The position numbers and the translations under genes were made by a program. A stretch of DNA of 64,000 nt, from the NCBI GenBank assembly GCA_004835665.1, contig RBKR01000024.1, positions 310,001 through 374,000 on the forward strand. The letters are read 5' to 3'. A model generated the notes under the pieces. It was not told where the DNA came from, made no database searches, and worked only from the letters and a program-made list of their open reading frames with translations. This stretch comes from Phoma sp. XZ068. Its lineage: Eukaryota; Ascomycota; Dothideomycetes; Pleosporales; Didymellaceae. Shown here piece by piece: positions 9,918-20,473 of this stretch; position 1 is the stretch's first letter, and each line of letters starts with the position of its first letter.

Positions 9918-10888
9918 CTATGCTTTTGTGTTTTTACGCGAGCTTTGTGTAACCAAACCGTGCACCATCTCGACCTCTGGCCTCTCCATCCTTGTATCTG
10001 ACAGCTGTACAGTCTCTGTGAGCAGCGTGACGCATTCATCTGGCAGTGCTGCGTCCTGTGTTGCAAGCGGGTCTGGGATGTTTTGGACACCTATTTCTAC
10101 TAGCCCAGTGAACTTAGGTAGGCTTGCCTCTGGGACTCTGTAGTGGTACTGTTCTAGATGCGGAGTGCCTGGAGTGGAGATAGGGACAGAGGTTACTATT
10201 GTCCCATGGTCTGAGCCGCTGTGCATGCTAGCATCAACAGCAGACTGGGCAAATGGTACGTTAGAGAAGGTGAGGTCAAGGACATGGCCGGCGCAGTGTG
10301 TTGGCTGTCCCGGCACACCAATGTAGTCCATAGAGGCGCTAGCAGCCCATCCAGCTAGCTCCACACCTCCGTTGGCTGCAGTGATGGTAGGCTCAAAGGA
10401 TTCATGTCTAGCGTTAAAGTCTCCTCCTATAAGGCAGAGTTGAGGGGGTATAAGATGTGTAACGTATTGGATAACGTGCGGGGTGTGTGGCTGTCTGTAG
10501 CAGTTGAGTATCGCGACTCCATTCACCACAGCCCATAGCATGTCTGGGTGGTTGAGGCTCTCTCTAGCCTGGTATCGTAGGTGGTCTCCTTTGCGGATGT
10601 AGGTCATCACCCTAGGGCGGGCTGAGCCTGGTGTGTTAGGGCTGTCCAGGTGCTGATAGGTGCTAGGTGTATGAAGCCAGGGTGGGTGGAAGTTCTGGAG
10701 TTGGCACATGTGAAGGGCTCTTGAACACACACAACATCTATGCCCTTCTGAAAGGCCACCTCCAGTATTGTGATGTGCCAGGGTGAGCATCTGCTAACAT
10801 TGGCCCAGCATACGCGGAGTGGTTTGCTCTGCAAGCTGGGCTGTGGATGCCTGTTACAGGCTGGGGTATTGTAAGGGTGTTCTAGCAT
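9918..10888 (-). pseudogene. LINE ORF2, endonuclease part only, frameshifted
   Basis: The start (10888) encodes LRVCWANVSRC...GIDVVCVQEPF, the opening of an APE-type endonuclease/exonuclease/phosphatase domain. A frameshift in about 10620-10690 moves the rest to another frame. That frame carries GGDFNARH, HVLDLTFSN and SDHGTI, the metal-binding and catalytic motifs of the family. The frame ends at 9918 with no RT. The ATG overlaps the ORF1 stop codon (ATGCTAG, 10888-10882), an arrangement that favours termination-reinitiation. Confidence 0.85.
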
Positions 10889-12111
10889 GTCGACGGAGGA
10901 TCGTCGCTCATGCTGGCGTCTTCCCTCTCTGAGGTGGACGGGTCAGTGTGGATAGTTGATTGTGGACGAAAACTGCCGGCAGACAGTTGTCCTACATTCA
11001 GGCTTCTCTGGCCTATGGCGGCCCGCCTCGGTCTCTTTTCTCTGCTGGTGGAAGCGGAGGATGCATAGGAGGCAGTGGTTGTAGGAAGTGGAGCCCTGCT
11101 GTCTCCTCCTTGCCTCTGGGTGGGAGGGTGGGGAGGCAATGTCTCCGATGCCTCTCGAGGAGTAGTCTCAGGCTGAAGTGTAGCCTGCCGAAGGGTCTCT
11201 TCAACTGTCCTGTATAGGTGCTGCTGTGCTATTCTGCCTGCGCGACGGATAGCCTTTAGTTCGGTCCTTGTAGGCTTGGTGATGTGGCCGTTGACCCGGC
11301 GAGGTGCAGCAGGGCAGTTGGAGTGGCTAGCTGGGTGTGGTCCGTGACAGTTGGCGCACACGGCTTTGTGGCGGCAATTATCCCCATACTGTCCTTGGTG
11401 TCTATCTGTGCGGTCTCCGCAGTGTACGCAGCGGGCTACCTGGGTGCATCGGCCAGCGTTACAGTAGCCCTGGCAGCCTGGGTTGTGTCGCTGTATGGTT
11501 GGGTGTTTGTGGATCTCCTTTGAAAATTGGCTAGTGCCAAAGAGCCGGAAGGAGCGGACCGGCTCCTTGTATGAGACAATCCAGGTGGTGAGGCCATTCT
11601 GGTTCGCCCCATGCCGTGAGGTCCTGCAGCTGACCGGCTGCTTGCCTGTTTGTGAGAAAACCTCTTCCTCTATTAGCTGGGTAGTAGTGGGTAGATCTGT
11701 GCCATCTAGGGTCCGGAAAGAGCTGGGTACTCCTTGTACAGCGTAGTTGATCCAGCGTTCGGGGATCCTCACCGCGTCTCCGTCTAACGCTCTTACTAGA
11801 AGTTCCTTGTTTTCTTGGGTCATAAGTCGGTCCCGGATTGACCTGTTAGCTGGGGTGATTGCCCAGCCTGTGTTGATTGGCGATGCAGCAGGTATGTCTT
11901 TGAGAGTAATTCCTTCTATGCTCTTGCATACTGCCTGCCTTACCGCAAAGGGTGAGGGTTGTTGCAGTCGCATTGCTGGGTCAGAGATGGCTATGAAGAT
12001 TCGATTGTCTTCTTTTGGCTTAGCTGGCGGGCCCGGCCGGGCCCTAGCAGGGATCAGGGGCCGGCTGCCACCCTGAGATTTGGGGACAAATCTCAAAAAA
12101 CGGGGGGACAA
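10882..12111 (-). CDS. LINE ORF1, gag-like zinc-knuckle protein, 5' truncated
   Basis: The frame encodes a nucleic-acid-binding gag-like protein. A basic, proline-rich N-terminal part is followed by cysteine/histidine clusters near the middle (GCQGYCNAGRC, ARCVHCGDRTDRH, AVCANCHGPHPASHSNC), which are CCHC-type knuckles. A Q/P/S-rich tail comes last. No ATG is found at the 5' end; the first in-frame ATG is at about 11971. The 5' sequence is cut in a stretch of A/G runs (about 12090-12115). Its partner ORF2 overlaps the stop codon. Confidence 0.8.
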   Translation of the reverse strand: MSPRFLRFVPKSQGGSRPLIPARARPGPPAKPKEDNRIFIAISDPAMRLQQPSPFAVRQAVCKSIEGITLKDIPAASPINTGWAITPANRSIRDRLMTQENKELLVRALDGDAVRIPERWINYAVQGVPSSFRTLDGTDLPTTTQLIEEEVFSQTGKQPVSCRTSRHGANQNGLTTWIVSYKEPVRSFRLFGTSQFSKEIHKHPTIQRHNPGCQGYCNAGRCTQVARCVHCGDRTDRHQGQYGDNCRHKAVCANCHGPHPASHSNCPAAPRRVNGHITKPTRTELKAIRRAGRIAQQHLYRTVEETLRQATLQPETTPREASETLPPHPPTQRQGGDSRAPLPTTTASYASSASTSREKRPRRAAIGQRSLNVGQLSAGSFRPQSTIHTDPSTSEREDASMSDDPPSTC

Positions 12112-13408
12112 ATCACACCAGCCATCGAGGAATAAAAATTACATTCTTAACATTTACTCCAAGCTGTTAACGGCAATACCTTTGTCAGGCGATGCATCTT
12201 TTAAAGGCATAACGGATCTAGACAATACGGCAGCTGGGTAGGTTCATTAATCCACTACTCAGTGATGCCAGTCATACGATTAGTTGCGATTATGGGGTCC
12301 TCACTGAGGAGGACTGTGTTTGTTTAAGGGCCACGTTCCTTATCAATGAGCAGAAGATCGTACGGCAGGTACGGTTGTCTACACCATTTATGAGACTATG
12401 AAATTTTAGCCTCACCTTAATAGATGACGCTAAATAATCCCTTCGTCGGTCGCTCTGTCCTTATAGTGCTCCGATTACTCGAAGCCTCCCAAGCTGTGGT
12501 CAACTATGGGATGTCCTTCCCATAGACTGGAAGCCATCCACCAATGTATACGATACAAGGTTCACAGCCTCGGATACTCTCACTGAAGCATACCGTGGCC
12601 GCCAGACTAGCCCGCACATCCTCTTCGCACAAAGGATATCAAAACGAACTTGTGATGCGCCTCAGGATGCACATCCAGCAAAACCATCGCATGGACCCAG
12701 GGCTCATGCAGTTGACGCGCGCAACTCAACCCACTCAACGCTTAAGCGCCTTGGAAGCTGCACCACACCTGCCTTCGACCAGCGCTGGCAACAGTCGGTA
12801 TTACTGGCCGTAGAGTACGGTCCGTAGTTGGTTTTGGGCGGTACGCACCGTAGTGAGTCGCCTATAGTAATTTGACCGTACCGTACCAACTTTTGACCCG
12901 TATTACGGCTGTACGGTTTCCTAATTAGGTACGAGGCGTGAGTTGAGCGTTCGGGTACCGGATTCGGCCGATCTGGCTGCATTGGGCGTAGGATGCGTAG
13001 AATGTCTCCACATAGTGCCCCTAGCTAACTTTTTGCCCTGATCTCTATACAATTGTCAGCCTGGTTTCCTACTGTTTATCATCGAACTCAACAAATCCGT
13101 CATGTCAATTACGAGTTGGGTCACCTCGTAGGGTACGCGATCATCTCAGTTGCCGCAGACGTCAGACTTCCCTTTTCTCGTAGACTTTAAAAGGAACATA
13201 CTATTCGTGGCGTCAACATCTTTTTGGTCTAAACATCACGCTGTGCTTTCAGCCAGACTCGCATCGCCAGGGGCACGAGGAGGGTGGACGCCAGATGCCG
13301 AAGATGGTGGGTAGCATACAGTCGTTGAAAATTGAAAGAACCATCAATGCCCCTTTCGAAGCGCAAAACAGCCAGCTATAGGTTTGAGGAGTAATCAATG
13401 CCATTGAT
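12112..13408. other. intergenic, no gene seen
   Basis: Nothing recognisable is seen. Between about 12810 and 12925 the words gtacgg, taccgtaccgtacc and gtacggt recur on both strands, which looks like decayed repeat DNA. The last 150 bp are the 3' flank of the bZIP gene. Confidence 0.45.
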
Positions 13409-14455
13409 TCATATTGTGGAAATGCCTGGACAGACATTTGGGCTTCTTATCTTGTCATCGATATCTTCAAGCAGATCAAACCCGCTATGATCCTCCTGAT
13501 GCCGAATCCCTCCGGCTATCCGGTTCGGCGGCAAGTCTGCACTCGGCAGGCGCAAGAATTCGCTCGGGCTTATCATGCTGACCGCTAGGCTCTGCGACCG
13601 GCTTCGTTTCCCTGACCCGGGTATGCCCGTGGCTGCCTTAGTATCGAGCAGGTCATCAACGCATCGCGCAAGATATTTCTCGACCGGCCCGAATCCACAT
13701 CCAGCGTGCCGCAGCACTTCGCTCTTCAGTTTCAGCATCTCTTCACGCAGTAGCGAAACATCCTCCTTGAGTAATCTGTTCCTGTTCGAGTGCTCCCGAG
13801 CGCGGCTCTCGAGCCCGTTGATGTACTCCTTCTTGCGCATGCGACACTTGCAGGCTGCGACGCGGTTCTTCTCAAGGTGGGATTGGCGAGCCGGTGACAC
13901 CTGAACCAGGAAGCCGTCGACGGTGCAGGCTTCAACCATCTGGGGCAGTGACTTCGGTCGGCCACGCTTGCGCTTCGGCGGTTGTGGGCTGGGGTTATCC
14001 GTCTGTTGAGATGTCGGTGGAGATGGTGGGCTCTGATCGGCTGGAGCTGGCTTTGAGGTGCGGCGGCGTTTGGAAGCCCGAACTGGTGAATCCTGGTGTG
14101 AGAGCTGTTGCAAGCCTGGTTGCTGCGACTGATAGTTCTGGAAAGCCTCCAAGTTTCGGTCATCTAGCCGTAGCGGCTTGTTCTGCGGCTGCTGGACGGG
14201 AAGGAGGTCCTCGAGCAAAGAATCGCGTCGCAGCTCAGCAGGGGAGATGTCTATTGGCGGCGTGATCTGGCAATACCGCTCGATGGAGGCTTGAGCTAGA
14301 AGCGAGGGTGGAAAGGAGAAGACCGGGGCTGGAACACAGGTTTGGGGGTTGCTGAAGGCCGCGTATTTCACAGACGAGGAACGAGTACCGTCTTTTCTAT
14401 CGAGGAGAATATAGGCATCGTTGGCCCAATCTACTAAGTTCGTGTTAAAGTCCAT
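13409..14455 (-). CDS. bZIP transcription factor (ATF/CREB-like), 348 aa
   Basis: The protein is expected to bind DNA as a dimer in the nucleus. An AT-hook-like KRKRGRPKS patch comes first. The basic region SHLEKNRVAACKCRMRKKEY (NxxAAxKCR signature) follows and leads into a leucine-zipper heptad run (about NRLLKEDVSLLREEMLKLKSEVLRH). The following HAGCGFGPVEKYLA segment resembles what comes after the zipper in fungal ATF-type proteins. The N-terminal half is S/P/Q-rich. I chose the ATG at 14455 (MDFNTNLVDW); an upstream in-frame ATG at 14518 is possible. It is single-exon and divergent from the Zn2Cys6 gene at 14910. Confidence 0.88.
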   Translation of the reverse strand: MDFNTNLVDWANDAYILLDRKDGTRSSSVKYAAFSNPQTCVPAPVFSFPPSLLAQASIERYCQITPPIDISPAELRRDSLLEDLLPVQQPQNKPLRLDDRNLEAFQNYQSQQPGLQQLSHQDSPVRASKRRRTSKPAPADQSPPSPPTSQQTDNPSPQPPKRKRGRPKSLPQMVEACTVDGFLVQVSPARQSHLEKNRVAACKCRMRKKEYINGLESRAREHSNRNRLLKEDVSLLREEMLKLKSEVLRHAGCGFGPVEKYLARCVDDLLDTKAATGIPGSGKRSRSQSLAVSMISPSEFLRLPSADLPPNRIAGGIRHQEDHSGFDLLEDIDDKIRSPNVCPGISTI

Positions 14456-14909
14456 TGCTGCTGTTGTGGAGCATGTTATGATTGTTTGGACAATGTTGTG
14501 AGTTGCTCGGGTTGTCATCAAATGCAAGACTACCCCACGTGGTGGACACTGTCCATGATGTCATAGTACACCTTTAGTGCACCGACAAGAGCATGTGCGG
14601 CGCCTGATTGGTAACCTCACAGCTGCCTTAGCCCCTTGCTGCATGCCCTGTTGGTTAGCGTGGTGCGGTTAGTTTTGGCGCGGCGAGGGGCGAGACTGAT
14701 TGGTTGGATGACTACTGGCTGAATCAAGTTTAGCTACCCCTCCACTTTCACCATCTAAAATTTGCGTCATCTTGCGTCCACCTGCGAACTGCCACACGTT
14801 GATAGAGTGAATGGGAGCCGGTAGCGACCCATTTTCCTACCCATAGTTCTTAACGTCGCCGTCCAAGACCCACGCATTCAATAATCACACCATCCGGTGG
14901 TTTAACGGC
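14456..14909. promoter_or_regulatory. divergent promoter between bZIP and Zn2Cys6 genes
   Basis: This 454-bp space separates two oppositely oriented regulator genes. It contains an E-box-like CACGTG (14536-14541), a CRE-like TGATGTCA (14556-14563) and a TGCGTCAT (14763-14770). The last two are of the kind bound by ATF/CREB-type bZIP proteins, so self-regulation by the adjacent bZIP is possible. This is inference from short motifs only. Confidence 0.4.
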
Positions 14910-15776
14910 ATGAAGAACGAACCTCCCACACTTAAGGTACCGGTTCCCCGGCTTAAAAGGTTTGACCACGACCGGAAGTCCCTTCAAGACAAACATGCCA
15001 AACACCAGGCGCCGCAAGCATGCAATAACTGTCGCAAGCGCAAGGTCAAATGTACTGGCGAGCGGCCGCCTTGTCGGAACTGTGTGGATCACCATATGAC
15101 TTGCACCTATTCACAGGCTCGAAGCGATCGCTTGGAAGAGTCCGTCTCCCAAACTCTCAAGATTGCATCATCAATTCCCGTAGAGCTATCGAGCAGAACA
15201 GTCGGCTCATTTCTCTTTTGACCGATTTGGCTGTTCATGTTGACGATGAGGGGCTAGAAAAGATTAAGAAACTGATGGACTCGGTATGTCTCCAGAATCT
15301 GATGCGTCACTAGTGCTGATACACGAAAGCTTGGAGATGACAGCTCTGCCCATGCACCGACAATGGCATTGGGAACACTTGGGAAGCGATCAAGAGAAGG
15401 CTCAACATCTGATAAAAACAGAAGTGTCACAAGTCTCGAGGGAGCCGACTTTTCTAGGTCAGTCATCTCCAATGACGGCCTTGACCTTCTAGATGAGGAC
15501 CTGCTTCAATGTCACCAATCAGGAGCCACTAGTTTTGCTAGACAACGTTCTAGCAACTCATTGCAAACCTACCCGGCGTCAAGTGATGCTGCCTTTCCTT
15601 CACACACCGAAAACTACTTTCCATTGGGAGAGTGGGGGATGCCGTACTCACCCACCCCATTGTGGCCGCCGACGGTGGTGCTCAGTTCCTTGCCCATCTT
15701 GTGGAAGAGCAGCCGACACAGGCCATCGGAAAATTTTGGTCTTCGGTACCTCTTCTTAACCGGCCCGACCCGCTAA
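14910..15776 (+). pseudogene. Zn2Cys6 transcription factor, N-terminal part, probably decayed
   Basis: Exon 1 (14910-15139) encodes the zinc cluster CNNCRKRKVKCTGERPPC-RNC...C with the C-x2-C-x6-C spacing and basic linker. A 44-nt intron (15140-15183) joins to RLEEAIEQNSRLISLL, a coiled coil, in exon 2 (15184-15283). A 46-nt intron (15284-15329, GTATGT, CTGAT branch) then leads to an S/T-rich exon ending near 15776 in DLLDEDLLQ-type sequence. After about 15530 the expected middle-homology region becomes unrecognisable and all frames close. The gene is thus truncated or mutated beyond that point. Intact relatives regulate metabolic genes. Confidence 0.65.
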
Positions 15777-16696
15777 TTAACCCGTTCTATAAAAGTGGAG
15801 ATGCTACCATGCATAATGCATGGTAGACGTACCTAAACTGTGCTACATAAAAAGGTAGGGGCCCAGGTCTGAGGAGGGATTACCCTGACGGGCAAGTCTA
15901 AAAATACGTTGAATACTGCGAAATCTTCTGCCGTCCACTCCGAACGTGATTTCTTCAATGATCGTTTGATGACGGAAGAGATTGACGGCATTCTAGGAAC
16001 TTGTGTAGTGTACCTGCAAGCGTCCGCGCCTCTAGCTGCCATCGCAGCGTAGCTGATCGCGCCACCTGTCTGTGATCCTGTGTGTTTTTGATCTGTCTTG
16101 TCATCTCTAGGAAGGCCTTGCCTACTTCCACTGCTTCCTTGGCTGCTGCTCTTGCTTCTTCACCGGTGCCTATACAGTGTTGTACGCGCAGCGTGCGAGA
16201 TGACTGCCGCTACGACCACTGCTATCGTAAATCATTTGTCACAACATGCAAGGTGACAGAGAAGAACCTAGGGAACAATATGGCAAAGACCACAAGTCTA
16301 TAGGTGAACGTGGGGAGGGTTGGTTTGGATTGAAGTTGGATCCATCTCGCTGAGTGGGTATTTCTCGCTTACGGCGATGGACGTTAGCTCCTTCGTAAAA
16401 GTGATGTTGTCCAATGGGCAGTCGTCCGAGGAGTATCTTCAATCATGGTCACGCACGGACACGGCTGTTGCTTCCTTGCCAATGATAGCAAAGCAGTTGT
16501 CAGCGGACGCAAAAGCGCCTGTTCGTCTGACAACAGATATCGTGGACGGTGCTGGATGTGTTACGATGGAGTGACGTAGGAATGTCGAAAACTCGCTCGC
16601 GGAATGAAAGCGCCAATGAAGGCTGCCAGGCCATATCTCGCTGCTCCATCAGCATATTAAACCCCTGCACATTGCGTTCAAACTTCTCTTTCCAAC
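15777..16696. other. intergenic; one small minus-strand frame
   Basis: A 69-codon minus-strand frame (15833-16042) contains ISSVIKRSLKKSRSEWTAEDF and looks more coding-like than its surroundings. It has no recognised domain and may be an exon remnant. The rest shows no gene. The final 150 bp are the upstream region of the hemerythrin-like gene. Confidence 0.4.
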
Positions 16697-17453
16697 ATGT
16701 CCTTCTCCCGTACTTTCGTATCGTCTATTACCAGAGCTGCCTTTAGGCCCCAGATCACCCGCATTCCAGTAAACAACAAATTCGCCTCGGTTCGTGCCCG
16801 TGTTGCAGCCATGTCGACCATCTCAGACGCCATTACCAAGGACCACCGTGAGCTCGAGAAGTACTATAACGAGGTGATCAATTCAGACGATGTCGATCAC
16901 CAGACGCGGTATGGCAACCAGTTCACCTGGGAGCTTGCCCGACACTCTGTAGCCGAAGAGCTGCTCGTCTATCCTGCCATGGAGAGGTACATAGGCAAGG
17001 AGGGCCACGACCATGCTGAGAAGGACCGCAAGCAGCATCACCAGGCAGGCCTTGTTCTTGCACTCATCATATCGTGAGTTATGCTAATGCGTAGTAGATC
17101 AAGGAGCTCCTTAAGGAATTTCAGAACATGAACGCTGCGGACTCCAACTATGTCCTAAAGCTGAAGGAGCTGTGGTCGGTGCTTAGCCAGCACATCAAGG
17201 AGGAAGAGAAGGACGACCTGCCCGCTCTTGAGGAGGCGCTGGCTGCCCCTGAGAACAGGGGGGCCTCCGAGAGTCTCGCAACGAACTTTGGCAGGACCAA
17301 GATGTTCGTTCCTTCGAGGAGCCATCCGAGCGCTGGCGAAAATCCTCTCTTTGAGGGTCCATGGGCATGCTCGCTGTTCCCATCGACCACATCGCCGACA
17401 TGTTCCGCAAGTTTCCCGAAGGTACTGTCAGCCCCAACCCTTCGAAGCAGTAG
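16697..17453 (+). CDS. hemerythrin-like (HHE) protein, C-terminal frameshift
   Basis: The N-terminal 38 residues are basic and serine-rich with no acids, like a mitochondrial presequence. The HHE domain follows: ITKDHRELEKYY, then ELARHSVAEELLVYPAME, HDHAEKDRKQHH, and after the intron LSQHIKEEEKDDLPALE. These supply the His/Glu ligands of a di-iron four-helix bundle. Exon 1 is 16697-17044. The best-fitting intron (17045-17097, phase 0, GCTAAT branch) has a GC donor instead of GT. Exon 2 runs from 17098. Near 17352-17360 the frame slips: the conserved tail (AVPIDHIADMFRKFP) continues in the next frame to a stop at 17453. The uncorrected frame ends at 17469. So the copy is either recently damaged or misread there. 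Confidence 0.75.
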
Positions 17454-17469
17454 ATTATTCGCGAGGTGA

Positions 17470-19114
17470 CGGACTACGATGCACGCGACGGGTGGATATG
17501 GCGTTATGGGAGGGTATGGGCAAGCCGGTCGATCATTGAGACGGGCTTTACAGCATGCAAAATGTACAATAATCTAATCTTTTCAGTAAACGTCAGATGC
17601 TCGAGTCTGCAATCTGTGAATGCGAGATGGAAGACAAGTTAGCTATGATCAGATGCTAGAGTGTCGTAGCTATCCGGTGGCGGTATAGCAGTTGTCGCAC
17701 GGTTGGGTGCGGGTATTGTAGATGTGGGGAAAACCAGAAGCGTGCGTATGTGTTCTAGCATCCCTAGCTCAGCTTATATCCAGGCCCTCACACGACACGA
17801 TTAGTAATGCAGTTTATGTTCACGACAGCGCTTGGCCTGCGACACTTGGTCATACTTTCCGGCATTCTGCCTGCAGCGCTGGAAGCTGCGACAACGATGC
17901 GCCCCTGTCCTCACGTCGGAAAGTACGATCATCGCCACCTCGAAGGCTTCAGGACATGGATTAGTGGTCAAAACCTAACCTCCAGATTGCGAAGATGCGC
18001 CAACGTCCATCGTTGGTTGGTTGGTTGGTTGGTTGGTTGATTCCTACACGGTTTCAACCGCGATGCTCGCAGCTATGCCCGGTTGACAGGCGTGGCAGAC
18101 AGCCGACGCGGTGCAGGACGTGAATCTGCACCGCCCCACTTCACTCTCGAAAGAGCCATCTGTCCCCAGAGGCCTGCCGTTGTCTGGCTTCTATCTACAG
18201 CTATGTACATTTCGCCTCTAGAAGTGACGTGTTTGCCTGTGTTTGTGTTCCTCGGATTTCCTTCCTGTGTGTATGTCGTACTCGAAGCCTCGTGTGTGTA
18301 GCGTTGTTCAAGGCTCGTAGAGGCACGGTTGCCTCATGCTTTGCGACCGTAATACCTTCAGTCTCCCCTAGCATTCAGCTGTCGTTTGTTAGCTTGCCCT
18401 CGTGCCCCCTGGGCCTAGAGTATGTTCACCGATCTCCGATATTCTTCAGTGTGTGGTGCCGTCCACTAGGTTCCTATGCGGCTGTGTTGTCTGGTGTGAC
18501 CTGCCATCGGGCGCAGCGGCAACAGCACTTCGTCGTGACACGGCTCTACAAGAGCGATGCTCCGCTCGTGCGTGCCGTCGAGCCTGCTGAGCATGAGAGC
18601 TCTCGCGCGAATCTCCTCAGACCTTGTCGGGCGTGTCGAAGGGGCACCACTTCTTCGACACTGGGTGGGGCGACAGTGGACGAGGCTGTCTGATGACCTG
18701 TAAGTATGTTGTGGCACCGATGGTAGCATGCCGGATGTCTGTGAGGTGATTCGTGCGAGAGGTGATGCTGTTCAGCCCGACGGCTCGTCGATGCGGGACG
18801 TTGCGACTTTGTCGGATGGTGATGGGCTGACCAGAAAGCCCGAGGAGTCTGAACCAGGGGAACACGATTGAGACAACAACAACAACAATCATCAATATCA
18901 TCAAGTTATATTATCACTCATTCATCATACGATCTAACATCAGCATACACACACGCAGGGCGATTGTTCTTTTGCTGACTGCCGCCCGGATTTTGCGAGT
19001 GTTTCTAGCTCCCGTTAGATTTTGACGATACCAAGGCTCGACAGCACAAGAGCAAGCAGACTAAAGAAGGGAGGCGAGAAGAGACGTGGACAGGTTTAGA
19101 TTTGCAGAACTGGA
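17470..19114. other. intergenic, no gene seen
   Basis: No gene is recognised. A short tetranucleotide repeat (GTTG)n is at 18012-18039. Several unrelated open frames up to about 150 codons occur in 18080-18900 on both strands, without domains. Confidence 0.45.
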
Positions 19115-19720
19115 TCAAGATGCGCACAGTCTTGAGCTACGGAACGAGCGTTGGGGCTCGCTGCGTAGCGTCCGCGCAAACACTCTCCGCGACGCCGGCC
19201 ACGTGTTGGTCACCTTTCCACTCTCGTGCCTGTACCAGCTGTTTGCTGGCTCCGACCACACGGTCCTATCCAGCATCTCCTCCAGCCATGCCTGATATTC
19301 TTCTGCAGCCTCCTGACGTACTTCGATAGCACGAGCACCAATGCGTTCTTTCCAACGCAAACATTTCAAGATATAGGCGACTTGCAGCTCCTTCATATCC
19401 GGGTTACTGCCGGCTGGATTGAAGGTGTTCGGCCCGGCGATCATGAAGAGGTTCGGGTAGCCGTACACAGCGAGATCCATGAAGGCTTGGGCGCCCAGGG
19501 CCCAATCTGTATTGAGCAAGTGTCCATCGCGGCCTCGCACATGTATCGGCAGCAGGAAATCCGATGCCTTGAATCCTGTTGCGCATATAATCACATCGGT
19601 CTCGATGGTCGTATGGCTCCGAGTCTTGATTCCGCCGCTGCCCACAGAGTCGATCGGCTCTGTGACCAGGTGGACGTTGTCCAGCGTCAGCGTGGGATAG
19701 AAGCGATTGTATAGTAAACC
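19115..19720 (-). pseudogene. flavin-dependent (Baeyer-Villiger-type) monooxygenase, C-terminal fragment
   Basis: The minus-strand frame encodes ETDVIICATGF, the conserved ATG-containing strand of class B flavin monooxygenases. GYPNLFMIAGPN and a C-terminal helix with EEMLDRTVW...SWY follow, all typical of the last third of this family. The open frame can be followed back only to about 19720, where stops occur. Both nucleotide-binding Rossmann motifs and the BVMO fingerprint are missing. This is a remnant. Intact enzymes use FAD and NADPH to oxidise ketones. Confidence 0.75.
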
Positions 19721-20473
19721 GATTGCTCAGTGTGAATGGGTTACATCGACTGTGCTGCCGTCGTCCAGCTAGCCATGCTAGATGAGTCAGATTGCGCGTA
19801 TCTGGCGTTGAAAGCACAAAACCAACATCAAGCTTGCACTGTACATCTGAGAGCAGCTCGCACGTACGGGTATGTACGTACTGTACGAACAGTAGCGTCA
19901 AAAAGTTGTAGGAGTCTTCCTCACTCGATGCACCAGCGAGATCTCAGTGTAGTTCCAGCGTGATTCCAGTCTCCACCGCAACAGTACACAAATATCACGC
20001 GGTAGAGGCTGCGGGTGAAAACAAGCTAACAATCACGCCGATGCCAGTGCAGAGTCTGATGCTCGTTGCATGCGTTACGTGTGAGCTGCTCTCAGAGAGC
20101 ACAGCGACACTCTAGAGTCAAGCACACAGTAAGTCACTGTAAAAATTTACAGTACCATACAGTACGGCGCATATCGCTATTCCAGGGTCTTCTTGTCCAG
20201 GACCGCGTTCGTGTTTTGGAGTCAAATATTGCGTGACGCTAGTGCTCAGGCCTCACAGCGCAGGCAGAGCAGTTCTGGAGTGATTAGCTACTAATTACGT
20301 CAATCAACTCGCCTTTGTCTCAGATCTACGCTCAGAGTGATGCTCAGAATAGTATGGTCCGAAAGTACATAGCTGCAGGCTCATCTCCATCAGTTTCTCT
20401 GCGACAGACATCTTGAAGCAACAACCGCATTACACCTGCCTCAAGTACAGAGACACGCAGACTAGCACTAAGC
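19721..20473. other. intergenic, no gene seen
   Basis: No gene is recognised. Small palindromic words (gtacgtactgtac near 19872; actgtaaaaatttacagt near 20136-20155) resemble those in 2300-2930. Confidence 0.5.

Larger units (their letters stand above)
9845..12111 (-). mobile_element. Tad-like LINE, incomplete at both ends
   Basis: On the minus strand a gag-like ORF1 is followed by the endonuclease part of ORF2, the order of Tad/I-type LINEs. ORF1 has no in-frame ATG at its 5' end, so the left part is lost. ORF2 stops after the endonuclease: no reverse transcriptase or RNase H is present before the sequence changes character near 9918. Loss of the 3' part is unusual, because target-primed reverse transcription normally truncates the 5' end. 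This indicates a later deletion or rearrangement. Confidence 0.8.
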
